Below are positions 38,826 to 50,786 of a DNA stretch of 64,000 nt, in pieces. Made by a program: the position numbers and the translations under genes. How positions within the stretch are numbered: position 1 is the first letter of the stretch; each line of letters starts with the position of its first letter. Origin of the DNA: Monodelphis domestica (lineage: Eukaryota > Chordata > Mammalia > Didelphimorphia > Didelphidae); NCBI RefSeq assembly GCF_027887165.1, contig NC_077231.1:125629487-125693486 (forward strand), read 5' to 3'. The notes under the pieces were generated by a model. The model made no database searches, was not told the DNA's origin, and saw only the letters and a list, made by a program, of their open reading frames with translations.

Positions 38826-39064
38826 CTCTCAACATATTCTTTGCTTTTATTGAACATACATAGTCTCACAAAGCTTTCTCTCTTCACAAATTCTGGAGTC
38901 AAGCTGAAGTGAGGGAAGTTCCCTCATACTCAGAATTATATCATGTTCTAATTGCTCTATTTCCTGCCTCACCTTCCTCTAGCCCTCTGTGACCAATTTC
39001 AAACAAATGATTGTGAAAATAAAAGAGGAAGAAGAGAATGTAGTATCAGAAGCATATAATTTTA

Positions 39065-39270
39065 TTCATTTTTTTAAAACCTTACCTTCCATCTTGGAAT
39101 CAATACTGGGTATTGGTTCCAAGGCAGAAGAGTGGTAAGGGCTAGGGAACAGGGGTCAAGTGACTTCCCCAGAGTCACACAGCTGGGAAGTGTCTGAGGC
39201 CAGATTTGAACCTAGGACCTCCCATCTCTAGGCCTGGCTCTCAATCCACTGAGCTACCCAGATGCTCCCA
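39065..39270 (-). repeat. Young marsupial tRNA-derived SINE with perfect target-site duplication
   Basis: Reverse full-length copy ('accttaccttccatcttgga' to head 'gagctacccagatgctccca'), flanked by the identical 13-bp repeat GCATATAATTTTA at 39052-39064 and 39271-39283. It inserted in ARHGDIB intron 1, in the gene's orientation. Confidence 0.95.
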
Positions 39271-39289
39271 GCATATAATTTTAAAACTT

Positions 39290-41270
39290 CATCTTTTCTT
39301 CATTTTATCCCATCCAACTCACCTACTCTTCCATGCATAGCAATTTTCTAAAGTATTGAGAGAATTACACGAATGCCTCCCAATCTAGAAAAGTCAGGCA
39401 CCAAAGTTCTCCTTATCTTTAGTGAAGGAATGTATTTTTAAAACTGTCTCCATTTTTTTCTGCTCTTGGTTCTCATAAACACAACTTTGTTCACAACACT
39501 TTCCTAATTAAAAAAAAAATCTTTACCCAAGAAAACACTGCTAAACATTGAGAGAGTGCTGAGATTCTGACTTGTACCACTCAGGTTAGACACAGAGACC
39601 AAATAAACGTAAGCTTAGCTGTGCACAAGTTTGGTTTAGCATAGACTATTATGTAAATAAACACATCCTGTTTAAGTTTATTACTTGGTTCCTTGAAAAA
39701 AAAATGTTATTAAGAAAAACAATGCCAGAGAACAGCTTCTCTTTTCCAATAGGGTTAGTTGTAAATATGGTAATAATGGCTTTATTGCAATATAATCTTG
39801 GTTAGGCAATGTAGGATATTTCCATACTTTTGCTGTGCAAATTCAGGAAGTCAGAAGAGAAAAACTGAAGTTCTGGGTCCTACCAAGCTGAAGGCTTCAT
39901 TGCATTGACCAGGGTGACTATGGGATTTACATGAAACCTTACAAGTTCCTTTTGAATTTGGCGACTTGATTAAAATAACTTTAATATACCTGAAATCAAA
40001 TAGACTGAGAGAAAGAATTCGTTACCCTGGCCATTTTGGTAAAGGCTTATATCATATGGTTAATTCAGTGTAAGATGACCACTGTTTTAGTCTATTCCCT
40101 CACTTTCCCACTGTTTCATTTATTTTGTTGTTGTAATTGTATTGGTGGTGGTGGTGGTATAGGCACGGCCTCAATAAATGTTGGGGGTTGACTGAATGGG
40201 AATTACATCTTTATTCCCACAAGATCTACATTGTACTCTCTGGATGGGTCAGTGTTTCCTCCACAAAAATAAAGCTTATTTCTTTGAGGAGTATAAAGGG
40301 ACAAGAAGTTCTGAGACTTTTGAGAATTGTTTATACTCTGAACAAATCTTAAAAGTAGGGGTATAACTATTACATTTCTTTTTTTTTTTAAACTCCTTCA
40401 CAAACAGTTTAATTTTAGATTCCATTTGCTGTTCTCTTTCTCCCATTGGAGTCAAAGGTCAGCTGTGGATGCTGAGAAATGTCAGCAGAGAGGACAAAGC
40501 AATAGCCAAGGGAGGAAATCCTGATGAGCAGTATTGTAATTTGTGGAGGCCAAACTGAATCCCAGAAGCTAAGCTTGCTAGAGTGTATTGAATGATACCG
40601 AATGTTTTTGACAGAGAAGCTGTTAGGGAGAGGGAGGAGTGTTGCTGGGCAGAAGAACTAATTTCCTCTTGAGTACAAGTTGAGAATGCGGATGTGTGGG
40701 AGGTAAACTGCAGGATGTATGTCTAAGTAAATGTGCTCATTTTACTCTCTTGCCAGTTCTATTCTTCCCAGCCCTAAAGACACCGAAGACTACCAAAGAC
40801 AGGATCATTTTAGGCTCAGCTCTGGGGATACAGCTCTAGGCCAGGACATGGCAGAAATTCTCGTAATAGTATTATTCTTATTTTGCTCGTGGCACAGTAT
40901 TATTGGTGGTGAAGAATGTTTAAAGTGGCTAACCGAGCAAGGTCCCCAAGGTGGTGGGGCCTCCAGTTGCATTACCAAGGTTTGGGGATCCTTCATCCCC
41001 ATTCCCCTTCCTTTCTCCAACCCCCTTCCAGTCCTTTCTCCTGACTTTCTCAGGACTTTCAGGTTGAGAAGGCTTTGCTCCTCCAAAGGCTATGGCAGCC
41101 TTCCTAAATTCAAGCAGAGGAGAGCAGATAGTTAACTCCAGCTGGGAACAAAAGCCATGGAATGTGTACATTTCAGAGCATGGTAAACAATTTTCTGGCA
41201 CACCTCAGGAGGTTTGGCAAGACACGAGTTTGGATCAACTGCTCTAATGGCTTATCCCTGGTAGACCGTT
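39290..41270. other. Intron 1 stretch without recognised repeat
   Basis: About 2 kb of mostly unique sequence with a short (GGT)n run at 40141-40157. It is more GC-rich at 40400-41200. Open frames of 134 and 93 codons on opposite strands at 40731-41135 overlap each other and have no family resemblance. A regulatory role is possible but unsupported. Confidence 0.45.
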
Positions 41271-41277
41271 GAGGCTC

Positions 41278-41493
41278 CAGGCAAGACTTCTTATCATTGG
41301 GGTCTGTGAACTTGTTTTAAAAAATATTCTAATAGTTCTATTTCAATATAATTGGTTTCCTTTACAATCTTATGTATTTTATTTTGCAAACTTAAAAATA
41401 TTATTCTGAGAAGGTCAGGCTTCAGCAGACTGCCATATGGTTTGCCCAACTGCCAAAAGGGGTCTATGACCCCCAAATGGCTGAGAATCCCTG
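41278..41493 (+). mobile_element. Non-autonomous hAT-like DNA transposon
   Basis: The ends form imperfect inverted repeats (CAGGCAAGACTTCTTATCAT against reverse-complement CAGGGATTCTCAGCCAT), hAT-like in beginning CAG.G. The interior has no coding. Two shorter relatives are at 15822-16003 and 20646-20790. I could not see a convincing 8-bp target duplication. Confidence 0.6.
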
Positions 41494-42081
41494 CAAGTCT
41501 AGAACCTGTTGAGTTCTTCTGCTCCTAAGTAGGCCTGAGGAGTGGGGCTTGCTTTCAGTATTCTTAAATCACCTTAAATTATTTCTTGAATAGTATTCCT
41601 ACATTGATTCTCAAATCCAGTTATAATCTGGTTTCAGGGTTATGCTAGACAAGGGAGTCTCCCCAACTGCTCCCTCTCCCCTCCCTATAAAGAGGGTTGA
41701 CACCTAAGGGTCAGAGCTAAGCCAGAATCATCAAATTCAGGTGTGAGGGGCAGGATACTTTGTCAGAAAATAAAATCTTTTGACTTTATAATGTAACTTT
41801 GGTAGAGTTCTAGTCTCACCACCTCTTGATGGTACCAAGTGTCTTTTGCTGACTAATGCTTTTTTAATCAGCATATTATATGTAAGGGGCAAGAAGAATC
41901 ATAGGAAAGAGAAATCATGTATCAAAGAGCTGCCTAGATCAACACCAGCTAAACAGTAATAATAATAATATCAACAATGTATTCTTTAAAAAGTAGATAG
42001 AATATACATTAAGTATAAACATGTGAAAAGAACACAATATATTTTTAATGATTATGTGGGTTTAGAAAAGAAGACCCTTCA

Positions 42082-42279
42082 GGGGCAGCTGGGTAGCTCA
42101 GTGGATTGAGAGTCAAGCCTAGAGATGTGAGGTCCTAGGTTCAAGTCTGGCCTCAGACACTTCCCAGCTGTGACCCTGGGCAAGTCACTTAATCCCCATT
42201 GCCTAGCTCTTACTACTCTTCTGCCTTGGAACCAATGCACAGTATTGATTCCAAGATGGAAGGTAAGGGTTTAAAAAAA
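42082..42279 (+). repeat. Marsupial tRNA-derived SINE
   Basis: Full-length: 'ggggcagctgggtagctcag' to 'ggaaggtaagggtttaaaaa'. Flanks GAAGACCCTTCA (42070-42081) and GAAAATCCTTCA (42280-42291) are an aged target duplication with two differences. Confidence 0.93.
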
Positions 42280-42299
42280 GAAAATCCTTCAAGTGAGTA

Positions 42300-44200
42300 A
42301 AATGTTTAACCTCACTGATTTCTGGATGTAGAGCTCAAAGATGACAGGAGTTTCTGAAGCACTGAGAAATGTAGTTCATTGTGACAGCAGTGAGGACTTA
42401 GCATCAATAGAACAGCTGCCCAAGTCATGGGACTGAAAAACACTTGCCCAATGACTACTTCAGAAAATGCCTTCCCAGGTAATAATTTCCCTTACTTCAT
42501 TTTTGGTCCTGCCTTTCTCTATCTTAGCCACTTTCTCTCTGCTGGCTTCACTGTTCAAGGCGGCTTGCTTCTTGAAGAATCCTGCAAGACACTTCTCCTT
42601 TTACAGAGTTCCTTTCCTAGGCAGCTTAATGGTAAATAACTCCTTCAAACCAGGGTCCACTTTCCTAGCAATAAATCTCTGCCAGCTAAAGCCAAGTACC
42701 AGCATTGGAGCAGCCTGCTGGATTCCAGGCAATTTTACTTCTGACCTTGCTTCTGTGAATAAGACACATCCATCGAACATCAAGAATGGGGATTAGACTC
42801 CTTAAAGTCTATACCCATCGAAGAGTTCATATTTTGCAATATGTTTGTTTCTATGATGTACATGTATGTATAGCAGGAATTCTATGGCAAAATTGGCAAA
42901 ATCATTGAATAAAATATATAAAAATAAATAACTCTTTTCCCTGCTGATTTCTTCCCAGCACATAACCATATTCTCTTCTTTGAAAAAACAGAATAACTCA
43001 CAATGTCTCTTAAACCCTCTTCACTGTGAGCAATTTGAACCAAAGGAAATAGAGTATGAGATAAGGCTACCTCACTCTACTCTACTGTTACCTGGGGGGA
43101 GGGGGGTTCTCAGGAAAAATTATGCCCATCACAAGAAGTTGCCAGTGCAACACCCAGCCTTAACCAAATCTAGAGATTCATTACAGGCTAGATTAGGATA
43201 TAAAAAGGGAGTGTATGGAAAAGATGGAGGGTTGAGGAAGCGGTTCTATAAGCCCTTAAAAGTTCATAAAGTAATAGACAATGCTAGTGACAGGAATGGC
43301 TGGCATCCTCAGAACAGTAAGGGGTCATTATTATTCCTTTCTTAAAAATGAGAAAATTAAGACTCAGAGGATGATTGACTTACCTAAGGCCACACCAATA
43401 GTTTTAGAAGACTGAGATTTAATAGATTGTTTGTGTGTGTTTTCTTGTTTATTTTCATATTCGATCTGTTTGCAATTGCTTCCTTTTGTAAAGTAATAAA
43501 ATCATGGCAAGAATAGGGGTTAGTGTCTGTGCTCAGCTCACTATAGGATTTCATTTTATGATGTTCTCTTTAGAAATACTAGGCAGGCACGCTTGATTAA
43601 TAAATAGCAATGTTTCCTACCAGCACTTTCTCCTTGTATTGTTAAACTCCATTGTACTCTGTGGAGGTTGTAGTTTATAAAGATTCCAGATAAGTCACCA
43701 AAAAATCCATTTATGAGAATAATTTAAATTTGGTGCACAACATTGAGTCTTTTTTCTCTACTCTTAAAGTCTGCTTAAAAACAGGAAACCACATTTCTCC
43801 ACCCCAACCCGCCATCCACTGAGACCTTCCATAGCAGATTTGACTTACAGTTTTCCAACCACTCCTCAATTTGGCCTGATGCCTGCTTTTATCTCAGTTG
43901 GGGACCCTTCCCTGGATCCACACACATATACACAGATAGCCTCCACCTTTGACCATCATTTAGGAATCTGGGCTGTTGGTGGCAGGTGTCTGCCCCCTTC
44001 CTTCTCTCTTCAGGGCTATCTCCTTTTGACTCCCCTTTCTACTACAGCAAAGCCATCCTTGCTGTTCCCCCAACACTCCTTTCCATAGGTCAGTAAATAA
44101 GGTATCCTGACCCTCTCCCAGGAAAAATAAAGGGCCACTTAGATCCAGAGATTCCTCACTTTCTCCCCCACCCTTGGGCTTTCCGATCTCCCTGTGGTAT
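42300..44200. other. Intron 1, promoter-proximal stretch
   Basis: Mostly unique. A reverse MIR fragment is at about 43320-43430 ('ttcttaaaaatgagaaaatt'). The last 500 bp before exon 1 are pyrimidine-rich and more GC-rich. No coding exon is recognised. Confidence 0.45.
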
Positions 44201-44210
44201 TTGAACTTAC

Positions 44211-44252
44211 GTGCAGCCGTTCTTTTCTCCCTCTGGGGTGCCTCTGCCTCTC
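44211..44252 (-). other. ARHGDIB: Predicted non-coding first exon of ARHGDIB
   Basis: Read on the minus strand, a strong donor (GCAC|GTAAGT, GT at 44210-44209) ends a short GC-richer stretch that follows a TATA-like element by about 28 bp. Spliced to the acceptor before 30707, it yields a leader without an ATG ahead of the start codon. Known: ARHGDIB begins with a non-coding exon and a long first intron. Inferred: the 5' end, which is set only by the TATA distance. Another first exon elsewhere in the 13.5-kb intron or upstream is possible. Confidence 0.5.
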
Positions 44253-44330
44253 AGCTCTTGCTTCTCAGTTCTGGCAGTTATAAAAAGGAAGGAAGTTGAT
44301 TAGAAGAAAAAAAAGTTTTAAACCTACTTG
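44253..44330 (-). promoter_or_regulatory. Predicted ARHGDIB core promoter with TATA-like box and ETS/PU.1-like motifs
   Basis: On the minus strand a TTTTTATAA element lies at 44286-44278. Immediately upstream are two CTTCC repeats (GGAAG on the plus strand, 44287-44295), and near 44331-44340 there is GAGGAAAC on the plus strand. GGAA cores suit ETS and PU.1 factors, which drive many TATA-poor or weak-TATA blood-cell promoters. Seen: the motifs and the adjacent exon donor. Inferred: that they work as the promoter. Confidence 0.4.
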
Positions 44331-44884
44331 AAGAGGAAACCCCGAGCTGCCTCAAATCCTGTTGCTTTGCAGTGAGCTCTATATCAGGGTCTATCTTTTG
44401 ATAAACAGACTGAACAAGAGCCTTTTAAATAAATCCTGCATTTGATAAAATGATTGTTCATGTGGAAATGTGCATTTGTGTGACAATTATTGTGTGAACA
44501 GATGAATGTATATGTTTATATTTAGATATGTAGAAGAGTCTATGCATGTAGGTTTATAGAGTCTGTGAGTTTTTCTAGTACTCTACTTTTGTCAATAACT
44601 CATTCTATAATCTTGACTCCCACCTGGTTTATAATCCACAAGATGGAAACAACAAAGTCTAACTTGGAAAGAGATCTCTGACACATAAGTGTTGTAAATA
44701 AATGTTGGCTATGAAAATGTCAGTGATAATCACACATGTCTATAAATCTCAATCTTTTAGTTTGCTCTGGTGCCAACAAGTGTCAGAATTACCAGTAACT
44801 GGGATATAATCACCATGCAATTTTCTGTGAAATAGAAAGTTAAATATTTTTAATTGGATGAATGTCATATTATTTATGCTCCTG

Positions 44885-45470
44885 AAGGCACAATTAATTC
44901 TTCTTCTACCCAGACAGCAAAATAGCCTTCCTAAGGCACAGATCTGACCATTTCATTTCCCTAGAATCAATAGGAAATCCCCCTCAACAGTCTAAGTTTC
45001 AGATACCTTTGTGGTCTAATTTCTCTTTACTCTCCTTTACTCTCTGTTACTCTAGCGAACCAGGATTACCAACTGTTATGTTCCTGGAACTTGAAATTTC
45101 ATCTCTCACCTCTGTCTACTTGCACATGTCATTTTGTCTTATATATCCAGAATGTACTCCTCTTCATCTCCTCCTTTTACAATCCTCATCTTCCTCAGCT
45201 CTAGGGCTGGTTTCTCTCCCTTACTCTCCCCTCCACACCCTTCTATGAAAATGTTCCCTATTCTTTTTCAAATACATATAGATCCATTTGTCTGGGTCTC
45301 ATCTTTATCACACCCCACCTCACCTATCCCGTACATAATTTTTGCTATCCCTGTAGCTCCATTCTCAAGTAGAATTGAAGTGATAGGAGGAAAGGGTACA
45401 GTATTGTTTTTGTCTTTGAATCCCATGGGTCCTTGAACATAGTAGGGCTTTAATAAATATTTATTATATT
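44885..45470 (+). repeat. L2 3' end
   Basis: 'aaatagccttcctaaggcacagatctgaccatttcatttcc', 'ctctgttactctagcgaacc' and the end 'aacatagtagggctttaataaatatttatt' in sense L2 order. Confidence 0.88.
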
Positions 45471-45546
45471 GAACTTCTCTGAAACAAATTAAAAATACAC
45501 TAATTCAGTCTACTAATTTAGAATTTCTGATTCTTCAACTTAGATA

Positions 45547-46435
45547 CTAATAAGAATACAGTAGAAAGAACACTATATTTGGAGTTCAAGGGTCTGGTAA
45601 AGATAATTTTAGTGTTGTAACTTAAATCTAAATTTAATTGGTCGCCAGGGAAAATCCCAAATAATAAAATACCCAAGTCAGCTGGAAATTTTATGGTGAT
45701 TTAATTGATAGTGGAGGAGATTAAGGATAAGGAAGAAGAAAAAGGAGTAGCATTTTCTCCCGCCTGGCTAGTACTGGGCAGGAAGATCAGAAAATCTAGA
45801 AAGTAAGGTTTTGGAGTGTGAAGGAAGAAGGAATCAGCCTGAACTCCAAAAAGGGATCAACTGAGATGCCCTAACCTGAATCAGCTCAAGGGCAAACTCA
45901 CCGCCAAACCTAGAAAAATAACTGCCACCATTCCAAGATGTCGGAACGCCTAGTACGCTGCCAGGCAGAGTTGCCTCTCCAGGGAAAGAGGGTGAAGAGA
46001 GCCAGTGATGTGCCTTATATAGACAGTTTTATGTCACTTTCCTGCATCTCATCTGTACCAATGATAGCTTAGCTTGACTTAGGACAGCCCAGGGGTCTGT
46101 CCACTTTTTCCATACATGTCTGTTGAAGGCCATTTCCTCAGATAAATAATTCTTTGAGTATGGTGCAGGAATCCTGAGCTTGTTAAACTGAGTAAGGTGG
46201 AGAAATGTAGAGTTCCCAAGACTTGATTCTGTTAAACCAAGTATCTTCATTGTTATTGATCAGGAAATAGCTAAATCAGATCTTCTAAAGTATGGTCTGA
46301 TTAGGGTGGAGTAGTTTTCAAAATTCAGACAGCTCTGCTGTTTACTACCTGTGTGAATTTAGGTGAGTTATTAACTTCCATGGGCTAGATAATCTTCAGA
46401 TCCCTTTCAGTTCTAACTCTAATGATTATTAATTC
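45547..46435 (+). repeat. MIR/THER1-type SINE split by an LTR
   Basis: 'cagtagaaagaacactatatttggagttcaa' (about 45547-45597) and 'gacagctctgctgtttactacctgtgtgaa' (about 46325-46435) are consecutive parts of one MIR. The material between is the LTR, so the LTR is younger than the SINE. Confidence 0.65.
45639..46290 (-). mobile_element. Solo LTR fossil (retrovirus-like), family A
   Basis: Its minus-strand end CCCTGGCGACCA and its 5' blocks (CCTGATCAATAACAATGAAG, ATACTTGG...) match the LTRs at 57.8-58.65 and 60.6-61.4 kb. No internal gene region adjoins it. It is about 650 bp, old and diverged, and interrupts a MIR. The limits are approximate: AT-rich sequence beyond 45639 may also belong to it. 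Confidence 0.75.
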
Positions 46436-46439
46436 ATAT

Positions 46440-47550
46440 CATGTGTGAAGAACACATTCACTAAGCACACTAACATAGTGACCTAAGAACCATGCTTAAA
46501 TTGGAAGTAAGGATTCAATCATATTTATTGTGTGCAAAGTGAACAGATGTTAATTACCAGTGTACAGATCCTATTGAAACATAGAGTATATCAAAGCATA
46601 TCAGAGCAGAAAGAAATCTTGAGGTCATCTGGTACAACTTGTACCTGAACAGGAATCATCTTTAGGCATCTCCTGGCCAACGTCATTCAATTTCTGCTGG
46701 AAGGCATTTGATGAGGGGGAACGCACTATCCTGTTTATTCTGTGTTTACAAAAGAAACAGAAGTATCATGTGCTCACAGATACATGGCAGCCAGATGGAG
46801 GAACCCAACTTGCTACTGCACCTACATAGCAGTTCATAGTGGCTCTGACCCTCTTGAGTACAGGAAGGGGTCAAAAGTATTTAAGAGATTAGCATCATTC
46901 CTTTTTTTCTCTTTTATGTGAACTGAGTTCTAGCTCAGCACATCCCAAGTCATCATTAGTAGATTTCATTGTAATACTGTATCAGCCCTTCAATAACTAA
47001 TGGATGGAAATAGGTTCCCCAAAGTCCATTCACTGAATTGGAATCAGATTGGATATTGGAATAAAATATCTGCACATGCTCTGTATAACCCATCAGTACA
47101 ATCTGAACATGCTCTAAGTACTGAACCCTCACTGTCTAGTTCCTCATTTTTAGCAGTATTGAAGTTTATTGCCTCTACATTTCTTTTGTTTTCTTATTCT
47201 ATTTTTCTCTTTGAGAAGAAGCCACCCTTATTCTTTTGTCCTTGCTTAAATCTACGTATCATAGGTTGCTAACTCCTTAAGTTGCTGCTAATGTATACGA
47301 ACAATTTTAGAGATATCTTTAGAAACTGTTTTGATATCAAAATTTTAAGTTACAAATCTAATTTGGATGTTTAAAAAAACTAATTAAAGCAAAAATAAAA
47401 TTAAACTGATTTCATTACTTCTGCTCAGTGAAGATAATAAAAACTTGAAACTTAAAGGGGAAAGAGTTATAATGTTCTATGTCCCCTTTGTCTAGAATGG
47501 TATAATTGTTCTTTCCTTCTCACTCTCTTTTGATGAATCAATCCTTCCTC
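46440..47550. other. No gene recognised
   Basis: A weak repeat-like block ('agaaatcttgaggtcatctggtacaac') is at 46590-46760. The rest is AT-rich and featureless. Confidence 0.45.
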
Positions 47551-47559
47551 TCATCCCCA

Positions 47560-48420
47560 ACTGTAGTGTGCCTTAAGGCTCTATTCGGAACCCCTTTAAT
47601 TTCATTCTCTTTTCTATTTGCTATCTTACCAATTCCCAAGGGTTAGTTTGTGAGTTAGTTAGTTAGTCTGTGGAAGTGACACCTAGGTATCCAGTTCTAT
47701 TCTCTTTCTTGAGCTTCAGTCCTGCACTAAGAAAGGCTTCTTGAGTATTTCCCACTGGATATCTCCTAAATCCCTCAAAGTTAACAAATGCAAAACAATT
47801 CATCATCTTTCTCTATAAACCAGCCTCTCTTCTGAATTTCCTTGTGTCTGCTGAAGACATTACTTTCCTTCTAGTCTCTTAGGTTGATAATCTCAGAGTC
47901 ATTTCAGACTCTTCAGTCTCACTCAAATTTCCTATCAAATGAGGTAGAAAAAATTGTGAATTTTACATCCATAGCATCTCTTGCTTCTCTCCCTTTCCCT
48001 CTAATAGCAGGCCTACTGCCCCCACCCCTGTACAGGCCTTCATCACCTCTTTCATAGACTAGTATCATGACTCTCTAATTGTTTTCCCTGACAAATGATC
48101 CTCCACACAGTTGCTAAAGTAACATTCCCAAAGCATAGACCTGACCATGTTAGTCCCCAAGTGTTAAAGGTCCAGGACCTCCATATTACTTCTAGGACAA
48201 AATATAAATGGCTCTATTTAGCATCTAAAGTCCTTGTCAACTTGCCTCCAGACTTTCTTCTCAGGTTTATGATATACATAATTCCTTGCCAGGCACACTG
48301 GTCAATAATGGCTTACTTGCTGTTCTACAATCCATCCTTTTGCATTTTGCCATTAATTGAAGCTTATTGCTTACTGACACCGCTCCTTTCCTTTTATAAC
48401 CCCAGTTAGGGCCATCTTCT
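47560..48420 (+). repeat. L2 copy, ORF2 region
   Basis: Sense L2 extending well into the reverse-transcriptase half ('acacctaggtatccagttct' corresponds to the YADD region), through 'aacattcccaaagcatagacctgaccatgt' and on to 'tggcttacttgctgttctac'. Frames are lost. Confidence 0.8.
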
Positions 48421-48424
48421 CTCT

Positions 48425-49200
48425 CCTTCCCCAAGATAAGTTGTCATGGAGACTTTGGGAAATCTCCCTGGGATCATAGAAACTTGTTGAGCTAGATTGT
48501 GCCTGGCAGGAGAACTCTGGTTTTTTATTTTAGTGGGCTAAAGCCCAAGTTTTAGGGGGCCACATAAGGGGACTCAGAGTTATCCTGTCATTCTGGGGAA
48601 GGAAAGATTCTTTGGCACTTTGTTGGTCTAAATATGTGACAAGATGCAGAGTAGGGTCTAGTTGCCCCATGGAGCAACTATGAGCAACACAGAGTAGAGA
48701 CAAGAAGGAAATGAGAGTAGAATTAAAGAAAGTCAGAGGAGGCAAAGAACAATCCTGGGGCAGTATCAAATCAGTAAAAGATAGCAACATTTGGGGAGAG
48801 TGCCCAGAGGACCACACTTCAGAAATTTTCACTCACAATTTTCTTCTTCCCTAGAGTTGTTCGATTTTGTGCTATTAGAATTTCATTCTAGATTACTTCC
48901 CCTCCCTCTTGGCCTGATTTCCACAGCAGAAATTGAGGCTATGGGATCCTACCTATCTTTTCTCTGAGCTTTTTGAAATTCACTCTGCCAAAACCTGGGA
49001 ATATGCCAGACTATGCTCAGTCTTCTTCTTTATCATAGACTTTAAAATGGAACAGTTGGTTAGTTTCTCCCAAGGCTCCCATCATTTCTCCTTTGGGAAC
49101 CTTTTCTCCCTGTTAGTGAGAATTAGCTCAAAATTAGCAATTTCTTTATCACTTTTCCACTTCTAATCTTATTTCCTTCTAATGAACTTTATATTCAGTT
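48425..49200. other. No recognised feature
   Basis: Moderate GC, with 100- and 77-codon chance frames. No family resemblance. Confidence 0.45.
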
Positions 49201-49207
49201 ATGTTTC

Positions 49208-49377
49208 TTTCTTTAAGTAATAGTTTCAAGGCAGAAGAGGCATTAGTGGGGTAGGCAGTTGGGGCTAAGTGATTTGCCCCTGGTCCCATAGGTAGGAAGT
49301 GTCTGAAGTAAGAGTTGAGCCTAGGACCTCCTGTGTCCAGTCCTGTTTTTTCTATTTACTGGGTCACTTTGCTGCCC
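49208..49377 (-). repeat. Marsupial SINE, diverged
   Basis: 'aaggcagaagaggcattagt', 'aggaagtgtctgaagtaaga', ending 'gggtcactttgctgcccc'. Confidence 0.75.
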
Positions 49378-49379
49378 CA

Positions 49380-50635
49380 ATGGTTCTATTGCTTTCTAGG
49401 ACTGGCAGTACAGAATTCATTGAAGCAGATCCAATGCAACTGCTACTTTAAAAACTACTTTGTTACAAATTTTCCAACTCTACTTTTAAAAAGTTCTATA
49501 ATTCTTTTTCAAAAAATGTGCTAAAGTATCAATGCTCTATAATTCTGGATGTTTATGAGTTCAGACTGGCCATATATCATTCTTTTACCTTCCTGTTGTT
49601 TTCCCCAATACAACTTTGCTATATATGTGTATATAATCTGTTTCTAAGTTTCACTGGTTCTCCCTTTGCAACATCTCTGTTGTTTATTCAGAGAATCTTA
49701 CTAAGAGAAATGGAATTCTAGTGGTGGAACAAGGAAATTCTGCTCCACTCTCCCTTTCTCTCATTCATTATATGGTATCAAATAAGGGGTGGCACAGTTA
49801 ATTACTAAAGATTGCTTTGATATTGAAATGTTTTACTTACCTGTTATTTACTTTTTTTGAACAATTATTTGCTAGATAAAGATAATTTTGTTGACATTAA
49901 GAATTTCTGTTTTTTTGCTATAGGAAATGTGAGAGGTAAGGAAAACCTGTGTATTTTTTTGATTTGCTAAATTTTACTAGCCTGGTGATGACTATTTTAA
50001 CTTTATAATCAATAGACTACTGAAGGCTTAACACAACATAAATTTTATTTACAATTGACGTTTAAAACTTTTCATTTTTGTTTTCCTAGTTTTGCCTAGA
50101 AAAGAAGCCACTAGACCTCTTCATAGATCCCTCTAGAACTAATATTATTATCTCCAAGCAGATTAGTCACTTTATGCTAGGGTCCTTTGCTCAGAATCAG
50201 CCATAGGGACTTCTACTTGACAACCTTCTTGGCACTTTTTACAGAAGAGTGAACCATCATTTTTCCTGTCACTCACAGGGTTGCATTAAAGTAGAGGGGT
50301 CAAACACTTAGCCTACCAGCTTATGTGGTCCATGATTCAGAGTGCAATCCAAACCCAATTAAAATGTAATTGGGAAATATTTAACAAAATAAATTAACAA
50401 AAATAGAAATATATGAAGATGCATGGTTTTCTAAGTCAAAATAAGGTCTTCAAGGATCCTTATGTATGGTTTAGAGGTTCCATTTCTATCTAAGTTTGAC
50501 ACCCTTCTTTAGAGGAATTCCTGACTTGTTATTTACCCTCACCCAACTCCCTTAATCAATTACTAAGACTCATTGGTTTTGCCTTCACAACATCTCATAT
50601 CAGAGAACTTCTCTTTACTCACACAGCTACCATGC
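49380..50635. other. AT-rich stretch without recognised feature
   Basis: No gene or nameable repeat. Confidence 0.5.
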
Positions 50636-50786
50636 TAGTTCAGGTCTTCATTTTCTCCCTGCTGGACTTTTTGCAACACTATCCTAAATGGTTTCTCTTG
50701 CCTGAAGTCTCTATCCTCTTTAATCCATCTTCTACACAATTGTCAAAGCAATATTCCCAAAGAACAATTCTTCTCATTCCATTCTT

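Larger units (their letters stand above)
30708..44210 (-). other. ARHGDIB intron 1
   Basis: A 13.5-kb first intron, dependent on the predicted exon 1. The half nearer the coding region (30.8-35.8 kb) is almost solid repeats. The half nearer the promoter (about 35.8-38.2, 39.3-41.2 and 42.3-44.2 kb) has longer unique stretches, the likeliest places for intronic enhancers, though no site can be named from sequence alone. Confidence 0.6.

Noticed and set aside
40731-41135. 134-codon open frame with overlapping antisense frames of 93 and 90 codons
   Set aside because: Overlapping frames on both strands in a GC-richer block reflect composition; no recognisable protein.
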